A stretch of 64,000 nt of DNA from the NCBI GenBank assembly GCA_028386065.3, contig JAKUCV010002855.1, positions 19,342 to 83,341 on the forward strand, written 5' to 3'. The notes beneath the pieces are model-generated. The model did no database searches, was not told the DNA's origin, and worked only from the letters and a program-made list of their open reading frames with translations. Shown here piece after piece: positions 33,556 to 43,989 of the stretch (the first letter of the stretch is position 1; each line of letters opens with the position of its first letter). The stretch is from Turnera subulata (Eukaryota; Streptophyta; Magnoliopsida; Malpighiales; Passifloraceae). The position numbers were made by a program, and so were the translations under genes.

Positions 33556-35002
33556 CTAGATTTTCCTTGTACTAAAATAATTAAATAAAATTTGATATAT
33601 ATATATATATCAATTAAAATAATTCTTTGATTATATTATTCTTTTGCTCATATCACAATTTATACATTAAATTTTATTACCGTCAAATAAATTGTCAACT
33701 TATATACTTTATTATAGTTTTACTCACAATCAAAATCATAATCATATGAAGAAACAAACACATATTAAAAAAAACTCTAATATTACTCATATATCGAATT
33801 TTTTTGTTAATAAACCTATAACAAAATGAAGCCTGTAAACTCTATATTACTCATATATCGAGTTTACAACAACTCTGTAAACTCTAATATTACTCATATA
33901 TCGAATTTTTTTATGTAGTAATTAGTACTACATAAAAATAAAAAACCTTGATAGCCTCTTAAATTTTTGAATTTCATTTATTTTATTACTAAAATTTTAT
34001 TTTCCCATAAAATAAAAAAATTAATTTTTGAATTGTTGTAAAATTAAAATATTCGATTTTTATGTAGTACTAATTACTTAATTTAGCACTCAATATATAA
34101 TATAATAATTTGATTAGTATAATATAATCCTCATATAATATTTTTCTATCATAATAAACATAATTATTTAATTTGCATTTTCAGTATAGTAGGCTAAAAT
34201 TTCCATTGATTCGTCATGCTTCTGGTTATTCCATAATTTATAACGAACTGTATCCTTCAAAATGTTTGCAGAACTATATTTCTAGCATCATACACCATCT
34301 TCGACTTACAAGTAAGTAAAAAATTGTCACAAACATCATAATGTAGTATCAATTTCGGTAGCACCCACAAGTTCCAATTCTATTTATTACAAAGCAAATA
34401 AAAATCAAAAGGACATAACCAAATAAAAACATAAAGATAGAAGAGCATACAGGATTTGTAGGTTTACATCAACGGGTTGGGTAAAGCTTGGAGGCGATGA
34501 AGTCGATGGAAGAGTCCAACCAAAGGATGACTAAGATTGTCAGAGTGAAGCAACCAAAAAAAATTAGGAATTGGATTTGAAAATTTTTTCAAGTAGGTTT
34601 AGATTTTAGAAACCAAGACAGTAGTTCCCTTAATTTTGCGTGTTGAATATTGGATGGTTTAAGTTTTTTAATCTGGTATAATACTGCAAAGAAATAAAAA
34701 GAATCGGGCACTTTTTATAGTTTATTAAATTAATAAAACTAGCATGATAATAAAATTTTTAAAATCCCTCAAAATCTAAGTTTTTTTTGATATAATTAGG
34801 CCACCTCAGGAAGGGTTTAGTGCCCCGATAGCAATCATCTTTGCCATACTGAATCTATTTGTGTTAGTCCAATTCTTACTAGGTTGCGGAGTGTTGTTAT
34901 CACCAAAAATCGCACGCAATGGGCATTCGTATAGGGCCAAAGGAAAATTCATGGTTAGGCCCACTATGGCATGGTAAGGCCCGATCAATAGCTCCAGGAA
35001 AC
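33556..35002. other. Very AT-rich intergenic stretch
   Basis: No gene. The 17-mer TATTACTCATATATCGA occurs three times between about 33,780 and 33,905 (once ending in CGAG), and a MITE-like inverted repeat is at 33,918-34,077. From 34,800 on, unrecognised sequence leads to the F-box promoter. Confidence 0.5.
33918..34077. repeat. MITE-like inverted repeat
   Basis: GTAATTAGTACTACATAAAAAT at the left (33,918) is matched in reverse complement at the right (ending 34,077). The 160 bp between is AT-rich and non-coding. The right arm is flanked by TCGATTTTTATG, the left by TCGAATTTTTTTATG. Superfamily not determinable. Confidence 0.45.
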
Positions 35003-35130
35003 AAGTGTTTGTCTTGTCGGTTAAGCAAGAGTCGTCTACATAAATTAATTGTAGACAGAGCAGAGTTTATCATTAGTGTAACAGCAAAACACCAAGGTGT
35101 GTGACTAGGAGAAAGGGGCACCAACGTTTT
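35003..35130 (+). promoter_or_regulatory. F-box promoter module, diverged (copy f)
   Basis: Carries AAGTGTTTGTCTTGTCGGTT, AAGCAAGAGTCGTCTACATA, and AAAGGGGCACCAACGTTT near the gene. Same order as at 39,512-39,660, but the TATA region is TACATAAA instead of TATATAAA. Confidence 0.55.
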
Positions 35131-35193
35131 TAGATAGCTTGAAAAAGGAAAACGTTAGGGATTCCCTGACCTAATTAAATAAAAGTTGTTACA

Positions 35194-36348
35194 ATGGGAG
35201 CAGCGAACCTCAGTTTACCATCAGAAATTGTGGAGGAGATACTAGCGCTGTTACCTCAGCAGTCCATTCATCGATTTAGGTCCGTCTCCAAGTCATGGTC
35301 GTCTTTGTTGGTCAGCGTAGAGTTCCACAAATTGAGATCCAGGTCGTCCCCGCCGGAGATCAACGTCCAAAAACTGCTACATCATTACCGTAAGTACTAT
35401 CCTCATGGTGCCAATTCAACATCCTATTATGGTTTTGAATCAATGGATTTTCGTAATGGCCAAAGTAAGAATGGCGAGGTATGGTTCCCAACTGCAAGAG
35501 AGTTTGTAAGATTTGCAGGATCATGCAATGGATTAGTTTGTGTAACTCAATTTGCAAGATATCATCACGCCTGTATTAGAGGCATTGCTGTGTGGAATCC
35601 TTTTACCGGTGTCTATAGAAAATTGCCAAAGCCTTTATATACATCCGGTCCTGATCATTATGGTCTTATCCCTCGATCTTATGGTTTTGGACATGATTCG
35701 GTTGGTGATGATTATAAGGTCTTTCTTGCTGCACGTCGCTCTTATCTTCCTATTACGGAAGATCCTTTACCTATAGTTCAAATCTTCTCCCTGAAGACAG
35801 GCTCCTGGAAAATAGTGGAAAATCATAGCAGATACTTGCACCAGCTGCTTCATGATAGGGGTAGGGGTCTGTACTTGAATGGTGCACTTTATTGGGAAAG
35901 TTGGACCGGTAAGAGGATCATTGCTTTTGATTTGGTGGAGGAGAAGTTTTCTGATGTCCGAGCCCCAGTTGTGGAGCGATCTTATGAACATGTTAGCATG
36001 GGAATTGTTGGAGAATATCTGTGTATGTGTTGGCATCCAATGGGAAATAATAGAGAGATGGTTGTTTGGGTGATGAAGGAACACGGCAACTGGGTTCCTT
36101 TCATTCAATATAGTGAAGGAACACGGCAACTTGTTGCATATGAGTGCAATTTCATACCCCCTGCTGTAAAGAATCGCGGATACATGATGCTCTACTTCCA
36201 TGAAGGGCAGACAGAAGTACTCCAATGGAATAATAATCATGGAGGCAGAAAGCAGTACAAATTTTACGAAAAAAGTTCATCCATTCCCTATACAGAGGCA
36301 CTCACTTCTCCCTATCCAACTGCTAGTGAGGTAGATTTCCGAACATGA
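35194..36348 (+). CDS. F-box/FBA protein, intact (copy f)
   Basis: Single-exon frame of 384 codons. F-box at residues 4-47 (LSLPSEIVEEILALLPQQSI, HRFRSVSKSWSSLL), FBA domain at about 95-330: GSCNGLVCVTQ, VWNPFTGVYRKLPKP, YGFGHDSVGDDYKVFLAA, IVQIFSLKTGSWKIVENHS, GLYLNGALYWESWTGKRI, AFDLVEEKFSDV, GIVGEYLCMCW, VVWVMKEHGNWVPFIQYS. Expected to bind SKP1 and a protein target in an SCF ubiquitin ligase. It is the most diverged intact member; fragments at 16,310 and 43,720 belong to its subtype. The C-terminus ends in the family motif SIPYTEALTSPYPT. The start is supported by the F-box beginning four residues later and by the upstream promoter module. Target and role are unknown. Confidence 0.93.
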   Translation: MGAANLSLPSEIVEEILALLPQQSIHRFRSVSKSWSSLLVSVEFHKLRSRSSPPEINVQKLLHHYRKYYPHGANSTSYYGFESMDFRNGQSKNGEVWFPTAREFVRFAGSCNGLVCVTQFARYHHACIRGIAVWNPFTGVYRKLPKPLYTSGPDHYGLIPRSYGFGHDSVGDDYKVFLAARRSYLPITEDPLPIVQIFSLKTGSWKIVENHSRYLHQLLHDRGRGLYLNGALYWESWTGKRIIAFDLVEEKFSDVRAPVVERSYEHVSMGIVGEYLCMCWHPMGNNREMVVWVMKEHGNWVPFIQYSEGTRQLVAYECNFIPPAVKNRGYMMLYFHEGQTEVLQWNNNHGGRKQYKFYEKSSSIPYTEALTSPYPTASEVDFRT

Positions 36349-36998
36349 TTGAATAAAAAACAAAAGGATATTTTAACAAGTCAAATAGGTGGGTTATAAG
36401 ATCCTAGTCCTGGCATTTTTTAAAAGTTTTGGCTTTGTATTGAATATTTGGTTCTATATAGATTTAGTTGTTTTTTATTTGGTTTTGCATGTTGATGAGA
36501 AGGATAAACTTAAGCAGATTGAGAATTCAATGACCTTTGATAGGTATATTGGTAGCACTTCCTTCCATGCACTCCCTTTGGTTTGGCTTGTTGAGAAGGA
36601 TAATTATGTTTAAGTAGACATAATGCCGGATCCTTGGATTTTTTATATTGCCGTCACTCCATGCCAGTCCCTATTGCTTGTTTTGTTTGTTTACTTATAA
36701 ACCGAACCATTTGTGGCCAATCCTTTGCCTAGCTCCTTAAACTTAATAATACAAAGAAATAGAAAAATGTGTAAATAGAAAAAGGTTTTGATGTTGCTAA
36801 AGGCTGAGATGGAAGCTACTATCAAGTTGGCTGCCTGGGATACAGTAAGGGTGGTCTTGGTTTTCATAAATTATTTGTCTTCATTATAGCTATATACTAG
36901 TAAGATAGCAATTTCTTCCCATTCAGTCATTTTCTTGGAGCTATCAATACACCATAATCCCCCTTATTCATCTTTTATCTTTCTGAAGTTAACTTGAG
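36349..36998. other. 3' flank of copy f and spacer
   Basis: No gene. The part 36,480-36,610 recurs inverted at about 16,020-16,130. Nothing is recognised beyond 36,620. Confidence 0.45.
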
Positions 36999-37300
36999 AG
37001 TTGCAAGTTCATGCACACCACAACTGTAGTTCTGTTCACCATGGCCTGGTCTAATGCAGCTTGAACCACTCTTTCGGACTCTGCATCTAATCCGCTAGTA
37101 GCCTCATCTAAGAGTAATATCTTGGATATATAAATAGTTCAACGACGTTTTGAGTTTCAAATTGCTAATTTTAGAAAAAGAATAGAGGGAAGTTCGATGG
37201 TTTAATCAAATTCACCTGACAGTTAGTCTCACCTGTTGCACACTACTGATAAACTTGTGGGCATTGGCCGACCCTGATGCGGCAAGCCCCATCTGCTGCC
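36999..37300 (-). pseudogene. ABCB-type ABC transporter fragment
   Basis: On the minus strand about 37,133-37,020 encodes [18 protein letters not shown], then [18 protein letters not shown]: the Walker B and D-loop of a nucleotide-binding domain of the ABCB/P-glycoprotein type. The H-loop histidine that should follow TTVVV is absent (C-M-N-L instead). Further upstream on that strand, about 37,290-37,235 reads [12 protein letters not shown] followed by a donor-like GTGAGA, as at a known ABCB exon end. The signature LSGGQ segment between is missing. A genomic (intron-bearing) fragment, not a working gene. Confidence 0.8.
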
Positions 37301-37790
37301 TTAACCATTTCAACAGAAGCTGTAAAATGTTTGAACCAGGATCGTAAAATCTCTGTAGCAATGCAATCACTGTTGATTTTCAGCTAGCACTTTAGCCTGA
37401 AACAAACTCGCACAAATAGTTACAGATTTCACAGGAGTGCCAATTTTCGCATGAGTAATTGCTTTTGCTAGGAAGGGAAATGCTTACGATGTAGTGGATT
37501 CCTAAGTCAAGTTTCCCGTAGCTTGTCAAATGCCAGGGCCAATTCACAACGAGCCTCAATCAGAAACCCTTTTTAGGCATCAGGGAAGGTGAATTCAGGT
37601 TCCTTATTTATTGAATATATATGGTGCCATTTCACACCACCTTTTGGGATAGGATTGCGGATACAGCCTTACTTGGCTACTTCCATTTATTTTGTTCTAT
37701 TTTCTGTAACCTTGAATGATTGAATTTTGATACTTATTGGTTACAAGCTGCGGGCTTGGACCTATAATTTCATAATAGGCCTTACTGAAC
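37300..37790. other. Spacer, no gene recognised
   Basis: No clear coding sequence. Near 37,755 it picks up ATAATTTCATAATAGGCCTTA, the phrase that also precedes duplication Y at 24,325. Confidence 0.4.
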
Positions 37791-37837
37791 TTAAGGCCTA
37801 GCTAGGCGTAAAAGTTTAGAAACAACTATATAGAGCG

Positions 37838-38270
37838 TTGTCGGTTGTCCCGAAAAAAGGGGGCATGGGTCTCTTCCTGAAAGGTGCACTTCATTGGAAG
37901 ACAAGATATGCTGTAAAAATTACCGCATTCGATTTGGTGGAGGAGAAATTTTATGATGTCCCGGCACATTTGCAACCGGAAACATATTGGGGAGACAAGG
38001 GCATAGGAATTGTTGGACAATATCTGTGTACATTGTGGTTTCCTACTCCAATAATTGAAAGCAGTGTTGTTTGGGTCATGAAGGAGTACTTGAACAAGGA
38101 ATCATGGGTTCCTTTCATTGATTATACCTTGTGGCCTGACCAGTGCATTGTTAGCTATCATTGCCATTCCATCGCAGATTCTGTACAGGATAAGGAGGGT
38201 GGCGGATGCCTGATGTTTTACTGGCATGATGATGGACCTACTACTGAAATACTCAAATGGGATAAGAATC
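37838..38270 (+). pseudogene. F-box/FBA C-terminal fragment (copy g)
   Basis: Open frame of the second half of the FBA domain: [69 protein letters not shown]. No F-box or first half upstream. The gene sequence ends at about 38,270, fused to a kinase fragment on the other strand; the final residues of the frame are read through antisense kinase sequence. Confidence 0.85.
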
Positions 38271-38665
38271 CCAGCAGGTTAACAACATTGCGGTGATTGA
38301 TCTGTGAAAGGATCACGACCTCATTAATGAATTCTTCAACATTTTCTTCGTCCATCATTTTGGACTTTTTAACAGCAACATTTCCTCCATCTGCTAACAT
38401 TCCTTTGTATACTGTGCCTTGGCCTCCTTGACCAAGTATTCGGTTCTCAATAAACCGATCAGTTGCTTTCTCCAACTCCTTTGAACTGAATACTTTTGTT
38501 TTCTGAATAGAGCCGTCACTCGAGTGCAGTTATTGCTGCAACAGTAAACCACCATTCCGTTTGAAGAACTTCTTCCTGAGTTCTTTGTTCTTCTTCTTCT
38601 TGAAAAGTTTATATGATTTCCATATACTAGCAATCACAAATAGCATTCCAGTGGTCGACACTATA
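38271..38665 (-). pseudogene. Wall-associated kinase (WAK-like) fragment
   Basis: Minus strand. From about 38,665 the juxtamembrane region reads KKKKNKELRKKFFKRNGG then LLLQQ and a TAA stop (near 38,531). The frame then continues [27 protein letters not shown] (residues given in part) into the kinase N-lobe: [15 protein letters not shown] (glycine loop), VAVKKSK (ATP-binding lysine), [19 protein letters not shown]. It stops at NLLG, so the catalytic loop is missing. WAKs are plasma-membrane receptor kinases; this is an exon piece without function. Confidence 0.85.
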
Positions 38666-39003
38666 ACTGCATTTTGTCATGCCAAAATAAGAATTTTTTT
38701 GTTCACAATGGGTGCATATAACTGTTGGATCATCGATACAATATCTTCAATCTTAGGATTGGATAATTATTTGAACACACAACTAGAGCAGGAAAGAATT
38801 TAGATACTGGAGAGAGATAGTAAAGGAGACTTACCTAGGCAAATTGAGCAAATTATTGAGTGGTTTCGGATGGTTCAATAGAAGATGGTATTTCGATTCC
38901 CAATCCCATTCCGTTTTCTATTTATACCAAACAAGGGTAATCATCTGTCCATTAATCAAACTCCTCAAATTTGAGAATTAAAGTAAAACTTTGATTCCAA
39001 CAA
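38666..39003. other. Spacer, no gene recognised
   Basis: No domain or repeat recognised. Confidence 0.35.
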
Positions 39004-39300
39004 AAATTACCGGTTTCAATTTGGTGAGGGAGACATTTTATGATGTCCCCTCAGCAAAAATGTTTGGATCAGAAGGGCAGAGGCATTGTTGGAGAGTATC
39101 TGTGTATGTGCTGGTCTCAAGCGCCACGATTTGAGTGGTGGGTTGTTCGGGTCATGAAGGACTACATGAACAAGAAATCATGGCCAGCCTCCTTTCATTG
39201 AATCTTATCCGTGGAGTCATTTAAATCATACCATGTTTGCATATGTTTCTTATAAGCGCAACTTCATACCCATGTTCTGTAAAGGATCACGGCTATTTCC
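39004..39300 (+). pseudogene. Heavily decayed F-box/FBA fragment (copy h)
   Basis: Nucleotide phrases of the FBA second half remain (TTTGGTGAGGGAGACATTTT, ATTGTTGGAGAGTATCTGTG, GGGTCATGAAGGACTACATG) but several frameshifts and stops break them. Ends close to AACTTCATACCCATGTTCTG. Confidence 0.75.
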
Positions 39301-39511
39301 ATTTCTTCAAACAAGGATGCTTCGGTTGCAATATACACTACCATTTTTTTGCTACGGCTAATTATATGTATAATTAATGGGTTTCAACTTTTCATCATCT
39401 CGATCTAATACTCATTATAAGGTGTCTGTGGCCAAATAAAAATGCGTTAATTAGGTCTAACCTTTTTTCTTTTCGAATGGCGGTGAATTTTAAGTAGTGA
39501 TATTTGTGTTA

Positions 39512-39660
39512 ATTAGTCCAAGTGCTTTTAGGGTTGAGGAGTGTTTTTGATGTCGGTTATGTAAGAGTCGTCTATATAAATCAACATCGTAGGGTTTGTT
39601 GCGACAAAAACACTAGTTGTGTGAGTACCCAGAAAGGGGCACCAACGTTTACCGATTCCC
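39512..39660 (+). promoter_or_regulatory. Conserved F-box promoter module (copy i)
   Basis: Best-preserved form: GTCGGTTATGTAAGAGTCG, then TATA box TATATAAA at 39,573-39,580, then CAACATCGTAGGGTTTG and AAAGGGGCACCAACGTTT before the ATG at 39,679. Confidence 0.7.
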
Positions 39661-39678
39661 AAAAAGTTGTTAATTACA

Positions 39679-40882
39679 ATGGCAGAAGCAAAACTGAGAT
39701 TACCATCAGAAATCGTAGAGGCCATACTGGTGCTGTTACCCAACGACTCCATTCATCCATTCAGGTCCGTCTCCAAGTCTTGGTCTTCTTTATTGGTTAG
39801 TGAAGAATTCTAAAAAATTGAGGTTCAAATCTGCACCTCCGGAGCTGAACGTCCAAAAACTCCTGCAATATAATTCTCCTGCTTGGTACGAAGATGATTA
39901 TGTTGTGCCTCTTGAATCCTGTGATTATCGTGGAGATGAAGAAACTTATACCGAGGTATTTTTTCCAGAAGGAAGAGGCTGTTTAATTTTTATAGGTTCA
40001 TGCAATGGATTAATCTGTTTAGCTCAGGACTCACTAGTTAATGACTATCGAGACATATTCGTGTGGAATGCTTTTACGGGTGTCTGTAGAAAATTGCCAG
40101 ATCCTGAAGGTATGGCCGGTGGTGGTTACCGTGCTTATGGTTTCGGATATGATTCGGTTGCCGATGATTACAAGGTCTTTTTAGCAGTTCGCTATTGGAA
40201 TGATCCTCATGCACCAGTAGTCCGATTCTTCTCCCTGAAGACAGGTTCTTGGAAAAGTGTGGAAAATCCTAACAGACACCTGCATGATCTTGGAGAAGGG
40301 GACACGGGCCTCTTCTTCAATGGTGCACTTCACTGGAGAAAGGAATATGATGCAAAAATTACCGCTTTCGATTTGGTGAAGGAGAAATTTGGTGAGGTCC
40401 CAGCCCCGTCGCATCCGGAGGAACTACCTTTGGGATACAATGGCATAGGAATTGTTGGAGAATATCTGTGCATGTCGTGGATTCCAAAACCGATGTTTGA
40501 TGCTAGGATTGTTTGGGTCATGAAGGAATACTTGAACAAGGAATCATGGGTCCTCTTCATTGATTATAGTCCATTGAGGACTGAGCAGCAGTGCTTTGTT
40601 GGCTATGATTGCAACTTCATAGCTGATTCTGTACAGGATAAGGAGGATGGCGGATGCCTGATGTTTTACTGGCCTGGTGACGTACGTACTACTGAAATAC
40701 TCAAATGGAATAAGAATCTTGAAAAAACTGATAGAGGTGGAGAGGATGAGGGAGATGTCAAGGTAAAATATTATAAGCATTCGGCATCCACCCCATATAG
40801 GGAAGCTCTCACCTCTCCTTATCCTTCTTTGGAGGAGAACCAGGGATTTTCAACATTGATCTCCAAACAAGGCTTGAACTAG
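39679..40882 (+). pseudogene. F-box/FBA gene with frameshift after the F-box (copy i)
   Basis: ATG at 39,679 gives a complete F-box (LRLPSEIVEAILVLLPNDSI, HPFRSVSKSWSSLL). At about 39,811 the sequence TTCTAAAAAATTG has a C-to-T change, creating TAA, and one additional A compared with paralogues. The FBA domain is then open to 40,882 in the +1 frame: GSCNGLICLAQ, WNAFTGVCRKLPDPE, YGFGYDSVADDYKVFLAV, FFSLKTGSWKSVENP, GLFFNGALHWR, ITAFDLVKEKFGEVPAP, GIVGEYLCMSW. An internal ATG at 39,800 could start an FBA-only protein of 360 residues, which would not bind SKP1 through an F-box. Promoter is intact. Confidence 0.85.
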
Positions 40883-41829
40883 GCAGATTGAGGTGGGCGA
40901 AGAGCGGGATCCAAGGTTTACTATTATTTTTTTTTTTTTTGATATGAAGGTTTATTCATGTTGCACTCAAAATTTTTCGTTTGTAGTGAATAATACATTC
41001 TACATAAATCGAGTGTTCCAGTCAATGTCATCTTTTTTTTTCTGTTTCCTTCATCAAATTATTGGGTGGCTTCGTTCACCAATTTGGTTCCTATTTCCTG
41101 TACTTCCATATTCTATTTAGAAGGCAGAAATCAGTAAGCAGCCAAGATCGAATTGCATAGGCTTACCAGGCAATGGGCAGATGCAAGATGGAATTTGCAT
41201 CTGTTCCTTCACCTCAAGGAACAGATGCAAGGGCAGGGATCCTATTTGAAGAGCACAAAAGTTTGTGCAGCGATGAGGGTTGGGAACTTCTTAGATCATG
41301 GGATATATTGCAAGTACTATATTTGAATCTCCATACCAACAAACAAGAAGTAAGAGAATAGTTTTTTTTTGTCTGTCGCCCTAACTCCTTAAATTTTACA
41401 TGTTTCGAATTAAGAAATGTGTTGTTGCTGGCAATTACAATCCATTCTCCAATGGGTCCTTACACATAAAATTCCTGAAAGCATAATTCCAGGAGATCAA
41501 TCAAGGATTTTCAACGTTGATCGGTATGACTAGCTTGCTGCTATCTTTTGCTTTCCAGTGCTTCTAGGCTTTCCTTTCGGTTCCCGTTGGGTTGATCGTG
41601 CTTGTTTTTTTAATCTTTGTAATCAGTAAAGTCGTATCGTTTAATCAAAAAAAAAAAAGGGAAGCGCAGTTCCTTCTGGGACTTGTAAGTTTATGTGTCT
41701 TCTGTATATGTGCAGACTCAGAGGCTTTACAATTTTAAGTCATGTTCAAATATTATCAATAGTTTTGGCCACTGAGATCAGGAGCTCTCGCCTGTTCCGT
41801 CGCTTCTACAGAGATCAATCGAGGATTTT
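40883..41829 (+). repeat. F-box downstream-flank repeat (copy i)
   Basis: No gene. Full version of the flank: TTTGTAGTGAATAATACATT, AGGCAGAAATCAGTAAG, a run ending AGTACTATATTTGAATCTCC (41,318-41,326 is the uninterrupted target site of the MULE at 47,099), then AAGTAAGAGAATAG and CCAGGAGATCAATCAAGG. Confidence 0.65.
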
Positions 41830-42655
41830 GAGCAGACATCACAGAGCATGGAGACATATTCGTGTGGAATCCTTTCACGGCTGTCTACAGAAAATTGTCA
41901 GATACTGAAGACATGTCATGTCATGATGAGATGCGCCGTGCTTATGGTTTCGGAAATGATTCGGCTGCTGATGATTACAAGGTTTTTATGGTTGTAGTGG
42001 AGCGCTATATATGTTCCCATTGAAGATCGTGTACCAAAGGTTCAAATCTTCTCCCTGAAGACAGGTTCCTGGAAAAGAGTGGAAAATCCTGAGAGATGCT
42101 TGCAATATATTACAGAAGCGGACATGGGTCTCCTCCTGAAGGGTGTACTTCATTGGACAAAGAAACATGCTGAGAAGATTACCGCTTCTGATTTGGGAGA
42201 GGAGAAATTTTATGATGCCACTGCCCCTCCGGAGCAAAGAATTTTGGCACACAAGGGCATAGGAATTGTTGGAGAATATCTGTGTATGTCGTGGACTCCA
42301 ACACCGAGCTTTAATGGCAGCGTTGTTTGGGTCATGAAGGAATACTTGAACGAGAAATCATGGGTTCCTTTCATTCATTATTGTCCATCGTGGCCTGGTC
42401 AGTGCAGTGTTCGCTATCACTGCAACTTCATAGCAGATTCTGTAGAGGATACGGAGGATGAGGGATACCTGATGTTTTACTTGCATGATGACGTACCTAC
42501 TACTCAAATACTCCAATGTACTAAGAATCTTGGAAAATCAGACAGAGACAGAGTCTCTAGTTAGGGTAAAATATTATGAGCATTAGTCATCCATCCCATA
42601 CAGGGAAGCTCTCACCTCTCCGTATCCTTCTTTGGAGATGAACCAAGGATTTTGA
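41830..42655 (+). pseudogene. F-box/FBA fragment with frameshifts (copy j)
   Basis: Starts mid-gene (GGAGACATATTCGTGTGGAA, the DIFVWNPFTAV region), frame broken near 41,990-42,020. From 42,079 an open frame reads GLLLKGVLHWTKK, ASDLGEEKFYD, GIVGEYLCMSWTP, VVWVMKEYLNEKSWVPFIHY, YLMFYLHDDV. It stops early at 42,564 after a frame break in the Asp-rich region. No F-box. Confidence 0.85.
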
Positions 42656-43208
42656 GCATTGATTCTAAACAAAGGCAACAGCTTGAACCAGGCAAATTGA
42701 GGTGGCTTATTCCTCTTGTCCTCAAAATTTTTCATTTGTAGTGAATATTATATTCTACACAAATGGAGTGTTCTAGTCATCCCTTTTCTGTTTCCTTCAT
42801 CAAATTATTGAGTGGTTTCTTTAATGCATTATTAGGTTCCTATTTCCTGTAGTTCCATATTCTATTTAAAGGGCAGAAATCAGTAAGGAGCCAAGATCGA
42901 AGCTTAGGCTTCTTCTGAACTAGGCAAAGGGCAGATGCAAGGGCAAGAATCCTATTTGAAAAGTACAAAACTCTAGCAGCGTAGCGAACTTCTTAGATCT
43001 TGGGATAGATCTCTTGTCCGTCACCCTTGCTAACTCCTTAAATTTTACATATTTCGAATTAGAAAATGTGCTGTTGCTAGCAATTATAAACAGTTCTCGA
43101 ATGTGTTCCTACACATAATAAGCTTAAAATTCCTGAAAGCACAATGCCAGGAGATCGATCAGGGATTTTGAACACTGATCAGGGAACTGGAGTTCCTTCT
43201 GGGAATCG
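42656..43208 (+). repeat. F-box downstream-flank repeat (copy j)
   Basis: Same flank as at 40,883-41,690 with deletions; non-coding. It ends at the MITE insertion site. Confidence 0.65.
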
Positions 43209-43218
43209 TAAATTTTGT

Positions 43219-43635
43219 GGGTTAAGCACCTTTTGTATACCTCAAGGTCTTCTTTTGTCCCGATCGTAGACCCCGGAGTTTCTCTTTCCTTTTTATGTAC
43301 CTCGGGCAGCCCAAGCGATGACACGGCCATCTACCGGGGTCCACTTGACACGTGTCGCAATTCTATTTGCACCAAATGGATATTATTGTGGGTCCCACCT
43401 TATTTTTCAAATATTCAAGTTTGTGGGTCCTACAAAAATTTCCACATGGCACTAATGGCATTATGCCACGTGTCAAGTGGACCCGGGCAGAAGGTCTTGT
43501 CATCGTCCGGGCTGCCCGGGGGTACACAAAAGGGACAGAAATTCAAATTCGAGGTACATAAAAGGGACATAGAAACTCTGGGGTATACGATCGGGATAAA
43601 AGGAAAACTCGAGGTACATAAAAGGTGTTTAACCC
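43219..43635. mobile_element. MULE-type MITE
   Basis: 417 bp. Long imperfect TIRs: GGTTAAGCACCTTTTGTATA at the left and a reverse-complement counterpart at the right (ends AAAAGGTGTTTAACCC), continuing inward through TTTTATGTACCTCG and CGGGCAGCCC. Flanks TAAATTTTG (43,209-43,217) and TAAGTTTTG (43,636-43,644) agree in 8 of 9 bases. No coding capacity. Confidence 0.75.
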
Positions 43636-43719
43636 TAAGTTTTGTCCTCCAGTTTTCGTAAATTTTCTGTCTTCAGTTAATGTTCAGGCTCAAAGGCTTT
43701 ACAATTTTGAGTCATCACA

Positions 43720-43930
43720 TCCTTCTTTAGATGTCGGATGTTGAGTATGAGTGTGATTTCCTACCACGTTCTGTAAAGGGTATTGAAGGATACATAATGC
43801 TCTACTTCCCTGAAATGGTAGAAACGACCAATATATGGCCAAATATTATTAATATAAGCACTCCAATCCATATAGAGATGCTCACACATCACCTCTATAC
43901 AGGCAAAGCATTTTTGAGCACCCATGAAAA
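43720..43930 (+). pseudogene. F-box/FBA C-terminal fragment (copy k)
   Basis: Reads YECDFLPRSVKG, EGYIMLYFPEM, the C-terminal part of the copy-f subtype (YECNFIPPAVKN there). Nothing else of the gene remains. Confidence 0.7.
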
Positions 43931-43989
43931 ATAAAGTACACGTTGTCTACTCAAGTTGAAATTAATATGTCATGTTGAAAGTTTTTGAT

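Noticed and set aside
33595..33615. (AT)n run as a regulatory site
   Set aside because: Short dinucleotide run in very AT-rich DNA; no support.
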